From RGIG7213 sp045540335 (GTDB taxonomy: Bacteria > Bacillota > Clostridia > Oscillospirales > CAG-272): 64,000 bases of DNA. The DNA is taken from the NCBI GenBank assembly GCA_045540335.1, contig JAZQHC010000044.1:62001-126000 (forward strand). Direction: 5' to 3'. The position numbers and the translations under genes were made by a program. Below the pieces are notes generated by a model. It searched no databases. It saw only the letters and a list, made by a program, of their open reading frames with translations, and was not told where the DNA came from. Positions 16,177 to 24,216 of the stretch are shown here, in pieces (the first letter of the stretch is position 1; each line of letters begins with the position of its first letter).

Positions 16177-18111
16177 ATGAAACTTTTAAAAAGGTTCGCG
16201 TTGCTTTCGCTTTGCCTTGTAATGCTTGCAAGCACGTTTGCAACACCGATTTCAGTTTTTGCAGACGAAGCCGCAGACGAGGCGTATAAGCAAGCATTGC
16301 GCGACAAAGGCTTTCCCGAAAGTTATCTTTCTTCTTTGCTTGCGCTTCATAAAAAATATAAGGATTGGACCTTCGAGCCTTTGCAAGTTACCGAATTAAG
16401 CAGGCAGGCGCAAAAGGAAGCCTATACTTGGGATTACGTTATTTATCAAGAATACGATGCCGATGTGAAAAGAAATCTTTGCTCGCGCTCAAGTACTGAG
16501 TACAGAGATTTTTCGAATACCATGTTGTACGATTCAGGCTGGTATAAAGCATCTAAAACCGCGGTTGAATATGAAATGGACCCCCGCAACTTCCTTGGCG
16601 AAAAAAGTATATTCCGCTTTTTAGAGCTTTCGTGGGCAGACGGCATAAGTCTTGAAGCCGTTCAAGCGGCTGTAAAAGGCACTTTTATGGAAAATAACAA
16701 GCTTGACGATAAATACAGCAATACCACCTATGCAGAATTTTTGTATAATACCGGTAAAGAAATAGGCGTAAACCCCGTATTTCTTGCTTCGCGCGTAAGG
16801 CAAGAGCAGGGAACGGGTAAATCCCCGCTTATAACGGGTGCCTGCGGTGACAGAATGTGGTATTATTACGATAACGGAAGCGGTAAATATTCCAATACGG
16901 ATGAAAACGGTAACCTTATCAATGCACCTACATCCGGCTTTACCCTTGCAGATTCTAAAAAATATAACGGATATTACAACTACTACAATATGGGCTCTGC
17001 CGGTACCGGATATTTCTATATATTCCAGGGTGGTATGACGGAAGCCATACAGGGTACGCCCTCAATGGCGGATAAATGGGGCGGAAATCCATCGTGGAAC
17101 ACAAGATGGAAAGCGCTTTACGGCGGTTCTCTTAAAGTAAAAGAAAAGTATATAAGCGTTTATCAGAATATTCCGTATTTGCAAAAGTTTAATGTTGACC
17201 CGAGGTCTTCCAAGAACTTCTGGGGGCAATATATGCAGAATATTACTGCCGCAACAAGCGAAGGTAATACAATGTATAACGCATACGCTTCAAACGGATT
17301 TCTTGATACGGCAATAAGCTTCCTTATACCCGTTTACGAAGGTATGCCCGAAACAAAGTGTAAAGCACCCGAAGGCTCTGAATTTGTAAATCCTTCGCTT
17401 TTAAACGAAGATTCCGTTGCATCATACGAGATGTACAATCTTGTAAACGTTCCGCGCGAAGACGGATTTTCTAAAAAAGATGAAGAAATGGGCATTAAAT
17501 GGCGTGTTGTTGCATGCAAGCCTTCCGTTGTTGTGGATCTTGGAAAATTAAATCTTTCAAAATACGACTATGTATATATAGATTATTCTACCGCGGGCGA
17601 TTTTGTTGCAAAAACAGACGGCAAATCTTCATTGCTTGGGTTAACTACTAACCCCGATAAGGATTATTCTGCAGGTAATCAAGGTGATTTCGATATCGAC
17701 TGTTCCACTTTAAAAAGCGGTAACGGTGATAATCTGTTCCGCAGAACGGTTAAGCTGAACGTTAAAACCGATTATATAGGCGAGGTTTATCTTTCAACAT
17801 ACATGCCCGGCGGCGATACTATATACATACACAATATCGCATTTATGACAAAAGAAGGGCATACGGGTACGATAGGCGAAGAAACGCAATTACCCGAAGA
17901 AACGCAACAAACACAGGATTCCGAGGCTGACGTGCAAGATACAGAAGACGCTGTTGATGCAAACGCGCAAACGCAACCCACCGATGATAATGCGGCTACC
18001 CCTAAAAAGAACAACAATACCGTTTTGTGGGTAATCGTTGCAGTTGTTGCAGTGGCGGCAGTTGCCGTTAACGTGGTGTTGTTTGTTACACCCAAAAAGA
18101 AGAAAGAGTAA
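16177..18111 (+). CDS. Secreted, membrane-anchored N-acetylglucosaminidase-type wall hydrolase
   Basis: 644 residues. A signal peptide (1-29, ending SVFA) is followed by a glucosaminidase-type domain over about 40-390. It has the expected catalytic-region segment FLASRVRQEQGTGKSPLI (Glu210 the candidate acid) and the YNYYNMGSAGTG and WNTRWKALYGG segments. Next come a beta-rich module (about 430-575), a Glu/Thr/Gln-rich linker, one membrane helix (about 613-635) and a KKKKE tail. It should cleave peptidoglycan glycan strands at the cell surface. The tail resembles those of the proteins at 24217-25407 and 25629-26570. GGAACGGAG precedes the ATG. It is monocistronic. Confidence 0.8.
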   Translation: MKLLKRFALLSLCLVMLASTFATPISVFADEAADEAYKQALRDKGFPESYLSSLLALHKKYKDWTFEPLQVTELSRQAQKEAYTWDYVIYQEYDADVKRNLCSRSSTEYRDFSNTMLYDSGWYKASKTAVEYEMDPRNFLGEKSIFRFLELSWADGISLEAVQAAVKGTFMENNKLDDKYSNTTYAEFLYNTGKEIGVNPVFLASRVRQEQGTGKSPLITGACGDRMWYYYDNGSGKYSNTDENGNLINAPTSGFTLADSKKYNGYYNYYNMGSAGTGYFYIFQGGMTEAIQGTPSMADKWGGNPSWNTRWKALYGGSLKVKEKYISVYQNIPYLQKFNVDPRSSKNFWGQYMQNITAATSEGNTMYNAYASNGFLDTAISFLIPVYEGMPETKCKAPEGSEFVNPSLLNEDSVASYEMYNLVNVPREDGFSKKDEEMGIKWRVVACKPSVVVDLGKLNLSKYDYVYIDYSTAGDFVAKTDGKSSLLGLTTNPDKDYSAGNQGDFDIDCSTLKSGNGDNLFRRTVKLNVKTDYIGEVYLSTYMPGGDTIYIHNIAFMTKEGHTGTIGEETQLPEETQQTQDSEADVQDTEDAVDANAQTQPTDDNAATPKKNNNTVLWVIVAVVAVAAVAVNVVLFVTPKKKKE

Positions 18112-18127
18112 AATAAAACAAATAAAG

Positions 18128-18158
18128 GTGCAGCCGCTGCGCAATGCGGCGGCTGCAC
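18128..18158. terminator. Hairpin between converging glucosaminidase and recombinase genes
   Basis: GTGCAGCCGC and GCGGCTGCAC form a perfect 10-bp GC-rich stem with an 11-nt loop. It lies immediately beyond the recombinase stop on the minus strand. No long T run on either side, so it may be a weak terminator. Confidence 0.6.
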
Positions 18159-18159
18159 G

Positions 18160-19539
18160 TTAAACTATGCTTGAAGAATAGAAAATTTCGATTTTGTCGT
18201 TTGTTATAACGATTTTATCTATAACCTCGCGCAAAACCGTGCGCTTTTCTTCCGTTGTCATATTTTCCCAAACGTTGGCAAGGGCGCTTATTTTTTCAAG
18301 TCTTTCCTTCGCTGTTGCGGATAAGCTTCTTGTTGCTTTTTCATCTTTTATTTGTTGCGATACGCGTATAAGCTCTTGCTTTTGGCGGTTTATTTCTTCA
18401 ATCAGAATATCATCTTCTTCGTTCTCTTCCTTATTTGCGTAAAGCTCGTAAAGGCGTGATATCTTACGTTTAATGCTTTTTTGCGTATCTGATAGGATCT
18501 TCAGCAGATCCTCTCCCGGATTAACGTTTTCGTTTTCTTTATATTTCAAAGAAAATAAGTCGTTTAAAACTGCATCTTCAAGCTCGTGCGCCCATATTTT
18601 TGCATTGTTGCAGCGCGTGCCCTTGCTTAAATGTGTTTTCGATGTATCTTGCGAATAGCAGTATATTTTATATCTGCCGTCGTTCCATTTTTGATAACGC
18701 ATTTTTGACCCGCATATACCGCATACCAAAAGCCCTGCAAGCAAGCATTTTGCACTTTGCACGCTTGTTTTCTTGCGCCGCTTCATTTCATCTTGTGCGG
18801 CATAAAACGTATCCTCGCTTATAATTGGTTGGTGGCAGCCCTTATATTCAACGCCGTTATAAACTATATATCCTATATTTGTTTTCCGTTTTAAAATTTG
18901 TATTGCAAGCCTTTCGTATTTCAGCCCGGTAAGCTGTGCAATTTTTAAAGTCGAAAACCCCTGTAAATAAAGGGAATATATCTTTTTTACAGTTTCTGCG
19001 TCTTCGTTGGGAACAAGAATGCCGCGCACTTTGTCGTAATCGTACCCAAAGGGTATCTTTCCGCCGCCGGGCCATAATCCGCTTTTTACCCTTTCCTTCA
19101 TGCCAAGGCTTGTGCGTTCTTTTATCGTTTCGCGCTCTAACTGGGCAAATGCCGACATAATGCCAAGCATTGCCCTGCCGATAGGGGTAGATGTATCCAT
19201 ATTTTCGCGCAGCGAAACGAAGCTTACCCCGCGTGGGTTTAAAACGTCTTCTATAAGGTACAACGTATCCTTTTGGCTTCTTGATAATCTGTCTAATTTA
19301 TAAACGATAACGCTGCTTATTTCGCCGTTGTTTATGTCTTCTATCATGCGTTGCATTTCCGGGCGTTGTATGTTTGATCCCGAAAATCCGCCGTCGATAT
19401 AAAACGAATACCTTTTTATTTCACGGCTGATGCAATACGCCTTCAGCATTTGCGTTTGCGCTTCGATAGAATATCCTTCTTCGCGTTGGGCATCGGTAGA
19501 AACGCGGATATACAGTGCGGCGGTTTTTTCAGCCTTCAT
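18160..19539 (-). CDS. Large serine recombinase
   Basis: 459 residues. A resolvase domain (5-150) has YIRVSTDAQ with the nucleophile Ser14, then VYKLDRLSRS and AQLERETIKERTSLGM. A recombinase domain follows (about 165-265), then a zinc ribbon with LLVCGICGSKMRY and a second cysteine pair, a coiled-coil segment (about 345-410) and the C-terminal TTEEKRTVLREVIDKIVI. This complete architecture suits an integrase of a mobile element or a SpoIVCA-like excisase. No other mobile-element genes and no repeated attachment sites are visible. It lies 3.7 kb from sigK. A 57-residue ORF overlaps its start by 11 nt. Confidence 0.88.
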   Translation of the reverse strand: MKAEKTAALYIRVSTDAQREEGYSIEAQTQMLKAYCISREIKRYSFYIDGGFSGSNIQRPEMQRMIEDINNGEISSVIVYKLDRLSRSQKDTLYLIEDVLNPRGVSFVSLRENMDTSTPIGRAMLGIMSAFAQLERETIKERTSLGMKERVKSGLWPGGGKIPFGYDYDKVRGILVPNEDAETVKKIYSLYLQGFSTLKIAQLTGLKYERLAIQILKRKTNIGYIVYNGVEYKGCHQPIISEDTFYAAQDEMKRRKKTSVQSAKCLLAGLLVCGICGSKMRYQKWNDGRYKIYCYSQDTSKTHLSKGTRCNNAKIWAHELEDAVLNDLFSLKYKENENVNPGEDLLKILSDTQKSIKRKISRLYELYANKEENEEDDILIEEINRQKQELIRVSQQIKDEKATRSLSATAKERLEKISALANVWENMTTEEKRTVLREVIDKIVITNDKIEIFYSSSIV

Positions 19540-19702
19540 TGCTTGTTACCGTATTTGTTTTTTCTTCAACCAAGGAAACCGCACGTAATTTTGCACGGCT
19601 TATTGCTTGGTAAACCTTTTCCGAATCTACGGTTTTTTCGAAAAGCTGTTCACGCTTTATCGGTGTGTTTTCGATATATCTTTGAATTTCCGTTTTACTC
19701 AC
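19529..19702 (-). CDS. Small ORF overlapping the recombinase start
   Basis: 57 residues from a GTG (19702-19700), beginning VSKTEIQRYI and ending TVTSNEG, hydrophilic and mostly helical in pattern. It overlaps the recombinase start by 11 nt, a common coupling arrangement. The frame stays open upstream of the GTG but offers no ATG, and no clear ribosome site is seen (GGA at -17), so the true start is uncertain. Unrecognised; it could be a small accessory protein or the remnant of a second recombinase-associated gene. Confidence 0.4.
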   Translation of the reverse strand: MSKTEIQRYIENTPIKREQLFEKTVDSEKVYQAISRAKLRAVSLVEEKTNTVTSNEG

Positions 19703-19777
19703 CCCGTTTTGATTTTTTCCAAATAAACGGTTTTTAAAACGCCGGTGGGAATTTTATATATTTTTTTGGAGGTCGGT

Positions 19778-20710
19778 ATGAATATAAAGCGCAGCTTCGC
19801 TTTTGTTATATTGATATGTATGCTGGTTCTCACCTCGTGTATGCAACAAACAATGGTAATTCCGATAGGAAAAGAAACGGATCTGCAATCCTTTAATATA
19901 GAAGTGGAGGATTATGAAAATAACGCATATACGCTTCAACACGCACCCAACGGGGTTTACGTTTCTTCGCCTGCCGCAGCAGAAATTGCCGTGGCTTTGG
20001 GCTGTGCAAGAAAAATAAAGTCTTGCAGCAGCGCGTGTGCCGAGGTTTCGGGTGTGCCTTCTTCCGCAAGGGAAAAGATAATCAACCTGCCCGATGCAGA
20101 TGCGCTTAAAAACCTTTCGATAGATACGGCTATAATTTCGTCCTCGCAAAAAGAAATAGCTTCAACACTGAAATCTGCAGGGATAAACGTGTTTGTGTTT
20201 AAAGACGAAGGTGGAATTTCTGTGGCAGAATCCAACATCAGACTGATGGGTGCTGTGTTTTATAAAAGCAACATGGCAGAAGAAATAATACAAATCATGC
20301 GCAACGATATCGCGGTTATCCGCGCACTTGCCGAAAAGCTGCTTGAAAATAAAAAGGTTTGTATAGAAGCCGGTACTGAAAAGATTCAATACGCATACGG
20401 CGGCGATTCGCTTGTAAGCGAATTGTTAAATATCGCAGGCGGCGAAAATGTGTTTGAATCCTCAACGGGAACAACTTATTTTACGGTAGAGGATATCCAA
20501 AAGCTTGATCCTGAATTGATAATCAGCTTCGTATCCGGTGAAGAATTTACCGCGCAATCAATACGCGAAAGGGAAGGGTATAAAGATATATACGCTTGCA
20601 AAAACGGGCAGGTGTATCTTTACGGTGATGATCTTCCTGCGGTGCGCCCTGCACCGTCGCTTACAGATGCACTTTACGAAATAGCGAAAATAATAGGAAC
20701 GATAAAATAA
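19778..20710 (+). CDS. Solute-binding lipoprotein, BtuF/FhuD-like, orphan
   Basis: 310 residues. A signal peptide ends in the lipobox LTSC with Cys21, so the protein is lipid-anchored outside the membrane. The body matches class III periplasmic-binding folds for cobalamin or siderophores: GVYVSSPAAAEIAVALGCARKI at the N-lobe, the helical backbone, and LDPELIISFVSGEEF then KNGQVYLY in the C-lobe. No ABC permease or ATPase gene accompanies it, which is unusual. TTTTTTGGAGGTC precedes ATG 19778; an upstream in-frame start lies inside that ribosome site. The ligand cannot be inferred. Confidence 0.75.
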   Translation: MNIKRSFAFVILICMLVLTSCMQQTMVIPIGKETDLQSFNIEVEDYENNAYTLQHAPNGVYVSSPAAAEIAVALGCARKIKSCSSACAEVSGVPSSAREKIINLPDADALKNLSIDTAIISSSQKEIASTLKSAGINVFVFKDEGGISVAESNIRLMGAVFYKSNMAEEIIQIMRNDIAVIRALAEKLLENKKVCIEAGTEKIQYAYGGDSLVSELLNIAGGENVFESSTGTTYFTVEDIQKLDPELIISFVSGEEFTAQSIREREGYKDIYACKNGQVYLYGDDLPAVRPAPSLTDALYEIAKIIGTIK

Positions 20711-20724
20711 GAAAGGGAAATATA

Positions 20725-21648
20725 ATGAAAACACAAATAAAGGAATATAAAAATTTCGGCAAAACGCTGTTTGCTTCATACGGTGATATAACAGTAGGCG
20801 TAACGGTGGATATCGGCCCAAGGGTAATATATATGTCTTATAAAAACGGAGAAAATCTGTTTTTTGAAGATATCAACCGCGAAACCTCGCGCAACGATGA
20901 TCCTATGAAGGATGTATTCGGCGATGGTGCAGTATGGTATCTGTACGGCGGGCATAGGGTGTGGATGTCACCCGAGGCTTTTCCCGAAACGTATCTTAAC
21001 GATAATATTCCCGTGGAATATGAAATAGGCGACGATTACGTTTCCTTTATGCAAAATGATCTTAACGGCAGTAAGGTGAAAACTTCGATAAAGCTTGTTT
21101 TCGAAAACGGCGGTATCAGTGTATATAACACGGTTAAAAATATTTCTAACGAGGATATCAAGGGCGCAGTATGGGCGTTGTCTGTTATGGCGCAGGGCGG
21201 TGTAGGTTTTGTTAAAGTAAACGATAACAACACTGGTCTTTTGCCTAACAGAAAAATTGTACTTTGGCCCTATACGAAGATCACGGACAAAAGATTGCAT
21301 CTTACCGATAAATATATTGCCGTAAAGCAAGATAAAACAGCAGGTTGTGATTTCAAAATTGCTTGCGATTGCAACTGCGGGCAAATATACTATCAAAATA
21401 AAAATGTGCTTTTTGAAAAAACGTTTGAAAACGTTCCCGACGGTGAATATCCCGACTGGGGCGTTAATTGCGAATTTTTCACGGGAAATAATTTCTTCGA
21501 GTTAGAGTCGCTTTCCACCCTTCAAACTATTCCCCAAAATGCAGAAATAACCCATAAAGAAGTGTGGAAATTGTATGATAGTGTCGATTTGCACGAAATA
21601 ACAGAGGTAAATTTGGATAATTTATTAAAAATCACTAAAAAAATGTGA
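20725..21648 (+). CDS. Galactose-mutarotase-fold protein (DUF4380-like)
   Basis: 307 residues, beta-strand-rich throughout. It begins IKEYKNFGKTLFASYGDITV and contains DIGPRVIYMSYKNGENLFFE, YGGHRVWMSPEAFPETY and WALSVMAQGG, features of the mutarotase-like superfamily of carbohydrate-binding or epimerase proteins. No signal peptide, so cytoplasmic. It starts 14 nt after the lipoprotein gene with GAAAGGG upstream, and is probably co-transcribed with it. A specific substrate cannot be named. Confidence 0.6.
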   Translation: MKTQIKEYKNFGKTLFASYGDITVGVTVDIGPRVIYMSYKNGENLFFEDINRETSRNDDPMKDVFGDGAVWYLYGGHRVWMSPEAFPETYLNDNIPVEYEIGDDYVSFMQNDLNGSKVKTSIKLVFENGGISVYNTVKNISNEDIKGAVWALSVMAQGGVGFVKVNDNNTGLLPNRKIVLWPYTKITDKRLHLTDKYIAVKQDKTAGCDFKIACDCNCGQIYYQNKNVLFEKTFENVPDGEYPDWGVNCEFFTGNNFFELESLSTLQTIPQNAEITHKEVWKLYDSVDLHEITEVNLDNLLKITKKM

Positions 21649-21655
21649 AAAAGTA

Positions 21656-21684
21656 TTGATTTTTTCATCGTAATATGGTATAGT
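21656..21684 (+). promoter_or_regulatory. Promoter of hpf
   Basis: -35 TTGATT (21656-21661), 17-bp spacer, -10 TATAGT (21679-21684). An imperfect hairpin (ACAGGA to TCCTGT, about 21692-21718) lies in the 5' UTR. Confidence 0.7.
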
Positions 21685-21740
21685 GTAATCACAGGATAGA
21701 AGCCGATCTTCCTGTAATCTCTTGTAAAGGTGGTTTTACG

Positions 21741-22268
21741 ATGAAAACATTGATAGTGGCTAGGCAAATTACCGTTTCTGATGATTTGAAGCAGATTATT
21801 GAAAAGAAGCTTGCAAAGTTCGACAAATTTTTTAATAACAATGCAGAAGCATCAGTCGTACTTTCCAGAAAGCGTGATAAAGAGATTCTTGAGCTTATGA
21901 TCACAGTCGGCAGTACGCTCTTCCGCGCAGAGGAAGAGAGTGATACGTTCCGTAATGCGCTTGATACAGCGGTTGACATTATAGAACGCCAGATAAGAAA
22001 GAACAAAACGCGCCTTCAAAAAAGATTAAGAGATACGTATTTTGATAATGCAGTTTACGATTTTCCCGCCGAAGAAGACGAGGATGCACCGTTTAAAATA
22101 AGGGAAAAAACATTTTCTTTCCGCCCGATGTCTGTAGAAGAGGCTATTCTTCAAATGAACCTTTTGGGGCATCAATTCTTTGTATTTGTAAATGCAGAAA
22201 CGGAAAAAACGAACGTAGTTTACAAACGTAAGGATAACGATTACGGATTGATAATACCCGAAGATTGA
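21741..22268 (+). CDS. hpf: Ribosome hibernation promoting factor, long form
   Basis: 175 residues. An N-terminal S30AE/YfiA domain (about 1-100) with the beta-alpha pattern and basic patch RKNKTRLQKRLR is followed by the long-form C-terminal dimerisation domain (about 115-175: SFRPMSVEEAILQMNLLGHQFFVFVNAETEKTNVVYKRKDNDYGLI in several blocks). It binds idle 70S ribosomes and pairs them into 100S dimers in stationary phase or stress. It has its own promoter. AAAGGTGG precedes the ATG, and a strong terminator follows about 110 nt after the stop. Confidence 0.93.
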   Translation: MKTLIVARQITVSDDLKQIIEKKLAKFDKFFNNNAEASVVLSRKRDKEILELMITVGSTLFRAEEESDTFRNALDTAVDIIERQIRKNKTRLQKRLRDTYFDNAVYDFPAEEDEDAPFKIREKTFSFRPMSVEEAILQMNLLGHQFFVFVNAETEKTNVVYKRKDNDYGLIIPED

Positions 22269-22379
22269 TAATAGAATTAAACGGGTATCGTAAAAGGATA
22301 CGCAAATAAATAAGTATTTTAATAAAGCGATAGAAATTTTTCGTATAAATTCTTCGCTTGTTATCACATAAGATAAAAC

Positions 22380-22418
22380 CCACCCGAAAAAGGAAATTCC
22401 TTTTTCGGGTGGTATCTT
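22380..22418 (+). terminator. Terminator downstream of hpf
   Basis: CCACCCGAAAAAGG (22380-22393) and CCTTTTTCGGGTGG (22399-22412) form a perfect 14-bp stem with a 5-nt loop, followed by TATCTTTTT. Confidence 0.88.
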
Positions 22419-22426
22419 TTTGTAAT

Positions 22427-22506
22427 GAAGCATTGGCTTTTTGCAAATGTGAAGCATAAGACTTCGTCTTATATGAAGCGAAGCGTGCATAAAATGCACG
22501 CTTCGT
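22427..22506. repeat. Intergenic multi-hairpin element
   Basis: Three spaced TGAAGC units are followed by two hairpins: ATAAGAC/GTCTTAT with a 3-nt loop, and CGAAGCGTGCAT/ATGCACGCTTCG with a 3-nt loop. It lies between two converging genes after the hpf terminator. The form suggests a dispersed palindromic repeat; only one copy is in the window. Confidence 0.5.
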
Positions 22507-22516
22507 AACTGTGGTA

Positions 22517-23431
22517 TTATATACATGTGTATATGCCGATGTATGAATATCTAACCTGTTGCAAAGCAAAAAACATTAAAAGCCTGTACAGATCTCTTTC
22601 TTTTCCGCAAAAAGTAACGTACATATTGTAATCGTTTTCGGAATACATTGCAGGCATACATTCGGTTTTTATCGTTTTTACGTTTAAAAAATCCGCACAG
22701 AAAAGAATGCCTGATAGTGAATTTTCCACATCGGGGGTTATAAGCAATTCAGCGTAGTAATCGCATTCGCGCTTGTGTATAGAAAAGGGGGAATGGCTTT
22801 TTTGGCAAAGTGCGAATTTGGTATATGCGCTTGCATCGGGCGAATATACGTCTGTGCAAAGGCAAATAAACAATTCGTATTTTTCTATAAGATTATAAAA
22901 ACCGTTAAGACGCCCGTCGTTAGAATTTTCAATCGGTAAAATGCAGTAGTCTGCTTTTTCGTAATATACAGCTTCGCAAACGCCGTTAAAATCCGTTGGA
23001 TATGCTACGCGCGCAGATTGCACGTGCTTTGAAAACGATTTATACGCCTTATCTGCTAATTGATTCTTCAAATATGCAATCACCCCGCCTTGAACGGGTG
23101 GGGAAGCGGGCAAAAAATCTGATAAGTGGTGTTTGTTGTGCGATAACTCGTCAATGCACATGCAGGCAGTAAGGCGTGTTATCATGCTGTTTATGTAGTT
23201 TTGCTTTTCATATCCGGGAAAATCGGCAGGCGCGTATTCGGAAAGCTGCATCGTGCGGTTAAACATTTCACGCGCTGTGTCAAGCGTAAGATTGCCCCCC
23301 TCGGAAACCAGTGGGCGAACAAGCTCGCGCACAATGGCATATGCACGCTCGTCAATGCTTTGCCGCTTTAGCAAAAGCCGAAGCAGGTTTTCTTTATCTG
23401 CATTGTTTTGAAAAAGATTTTCTTCGTTCAT
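22517..23431 (-). CDS. Prephenate-dehydratase-like domain protein, degenerate
   Basis: 304 residues. The first 110 are helical and unrecognised. From about residue 116 the pattern fits the N-lobe of prephenate dehydratase: VIAYLKNQLADKAY, AYPTDFNGVCEAV and DYCILPIENSNDG (161-173). The catalytic TRF motif of true dehydratases is not found in the C-terminal part, so enzymatic activity is doubtful. It may be a ligand-sensing relic. The start at 23431 (MNEENLF) has ACGGTG upstream; an ATG six codons earlier is also possible. It is a single gene facing hpf, with a DUF1836 gene diverging from it. Confidence 0.55.
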   Translation of the reverse strand: MNEENLFQNNADKENLLRLLLKRQSIDERAYAIVRELVRPLVSEGGNLTLDTAREMFNRTMQLSEYAPADFPGYEKQNYINSMITRLTACMCIDELSHNKHHLSDFLPASPPVQGGVIAYLKNQLADKAYKSFSKHVQSARVAYPTDFNGVCEAVYYEKADYCILPIENSNDGRLNGFYNLIEKYELFICLCTDVYSPDASAYTKFALCQKSHSPFSIHKRECDYYAELLITPDVENSLSGILFCADFLNVKTIKTECMPAMYSENDYNMYVTFCGKERDLYRLLMFFALQQVRYSYIGIYTCI

Positions 23432-23554
23432 ATTACACCGTAAATCCATTATTTGTATAAATGATAAAATAACGCGCGCCTTTTTTCAATATGCAGAATG
23501 TAAATATTTATTTCAAACGAAATATTGACGTTATCCCCTCGTTTTAATTCTGAC

Positions 23555-23583
23555 TTGACATATTAAACATACGGTGATATAAT
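23555..23583 (+). promoter_or_regulatory. Promoter of the DUF1836 gene
   Basis: A consensus sigma-A promoter: -35 TTGACA (23555-23560), 17-bp spacer, -10 TATAAT (23578-23583). The leader is only about 20 nt. Confidence 0.82.
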
Positions 23584-23609
23584 AATAGAAAAAATAATGA
23601 GGTATGCCT

Positions 23610-24125
23610 GTGAACATTCAACACTTGGAATCTTTCGCGTGCCCCAGGTGGGATGCGCTTCCCGATATAGATCTTTATATGGATCAGGTTCTTGTTTTAA
23701 CAGATAAATATTTCGGTATTTTTGCACCGAAAAACGAAAGCATAGTAACATCTTCTATGCTTAACAACTACGTTAAACAAAAGATAGTTCCCCCACCGGA
23801 CAAAAAGCGTTATAATAAAGAGCATATTGCACGCTTTCTTATGATATGCGTGCTTAAGCGCGTGTTTTCTATGGCGCAAATAAAATCTCTGTTTGACGAG
23901 ATGGGCAAAATCTATACCGTAGAAAAAGCGTACGAAATATTCAGAATTGGGTTAGACGAAGGCTTTAGTGCACTTGTTCGCGGCACACCACACCAAGTGT
24001 GCAATGCCGAAGAAAAGGATGCCTGCGCACTTTCTTTGATATTTGCGGTAAGGTCGTTTGCGTATATGATGTTTGCTGAAATGTACGTACAAGCGCAAAT
24101 TCCCGAACAAGAAAAAACAACGTAA
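23610..24125 (+). CDS. DUF1836 protein, putative MerR-like DNA-binding regulator
   Basis: 171 residues. A winged-helix-like segment (SSMLNNYVKQKIVPPPDKKRYNKEHIARF, in two blocks) resembles the MerR DNA-binding fold, followed by helices VLKRVFSMAQIKSLFDEM that fit DUF1836. The family is common in clostridia and its function is uncharacterised. The GTG at 23610 is chosen because TGAGG lies 7 nt upstream; the ATG two codons earlier sits one base from that site and is too close. A promoter lies just upstream, so it is probably expressed alone. Confidence 0.7.
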   Translation: MNIQHLESFACPRWDALPDIDLYMDQVLVLTDKYFGIFAPKNESIVTSSMLNNYVKQKIVPPPDKKRYNKEHIARFLMICVLKRVFSMAQIKSLFDEMGKIYTVEKAYEIFRIGLDEGFSALVRGTPHQVCNAEEKDACALSLIFAVRSFAYMMFAEMYVQAQIPEQEKTT

Positions 24126-24216
24126 CGGATATTATAATAAAAATACTACCCTGCACCAAACGGTACAGGGTAGATTTTTTTTCACATTTATATTATCGCG
24201 TATTTGTTTTAAGAAA

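Noticed and set aside
18100..19780. Attachment-site repeats around the serine recombinase
   Set aside because: I compared both flanks by eye and found no shared core longer than chance; a mobile element boundary cannot be supported.
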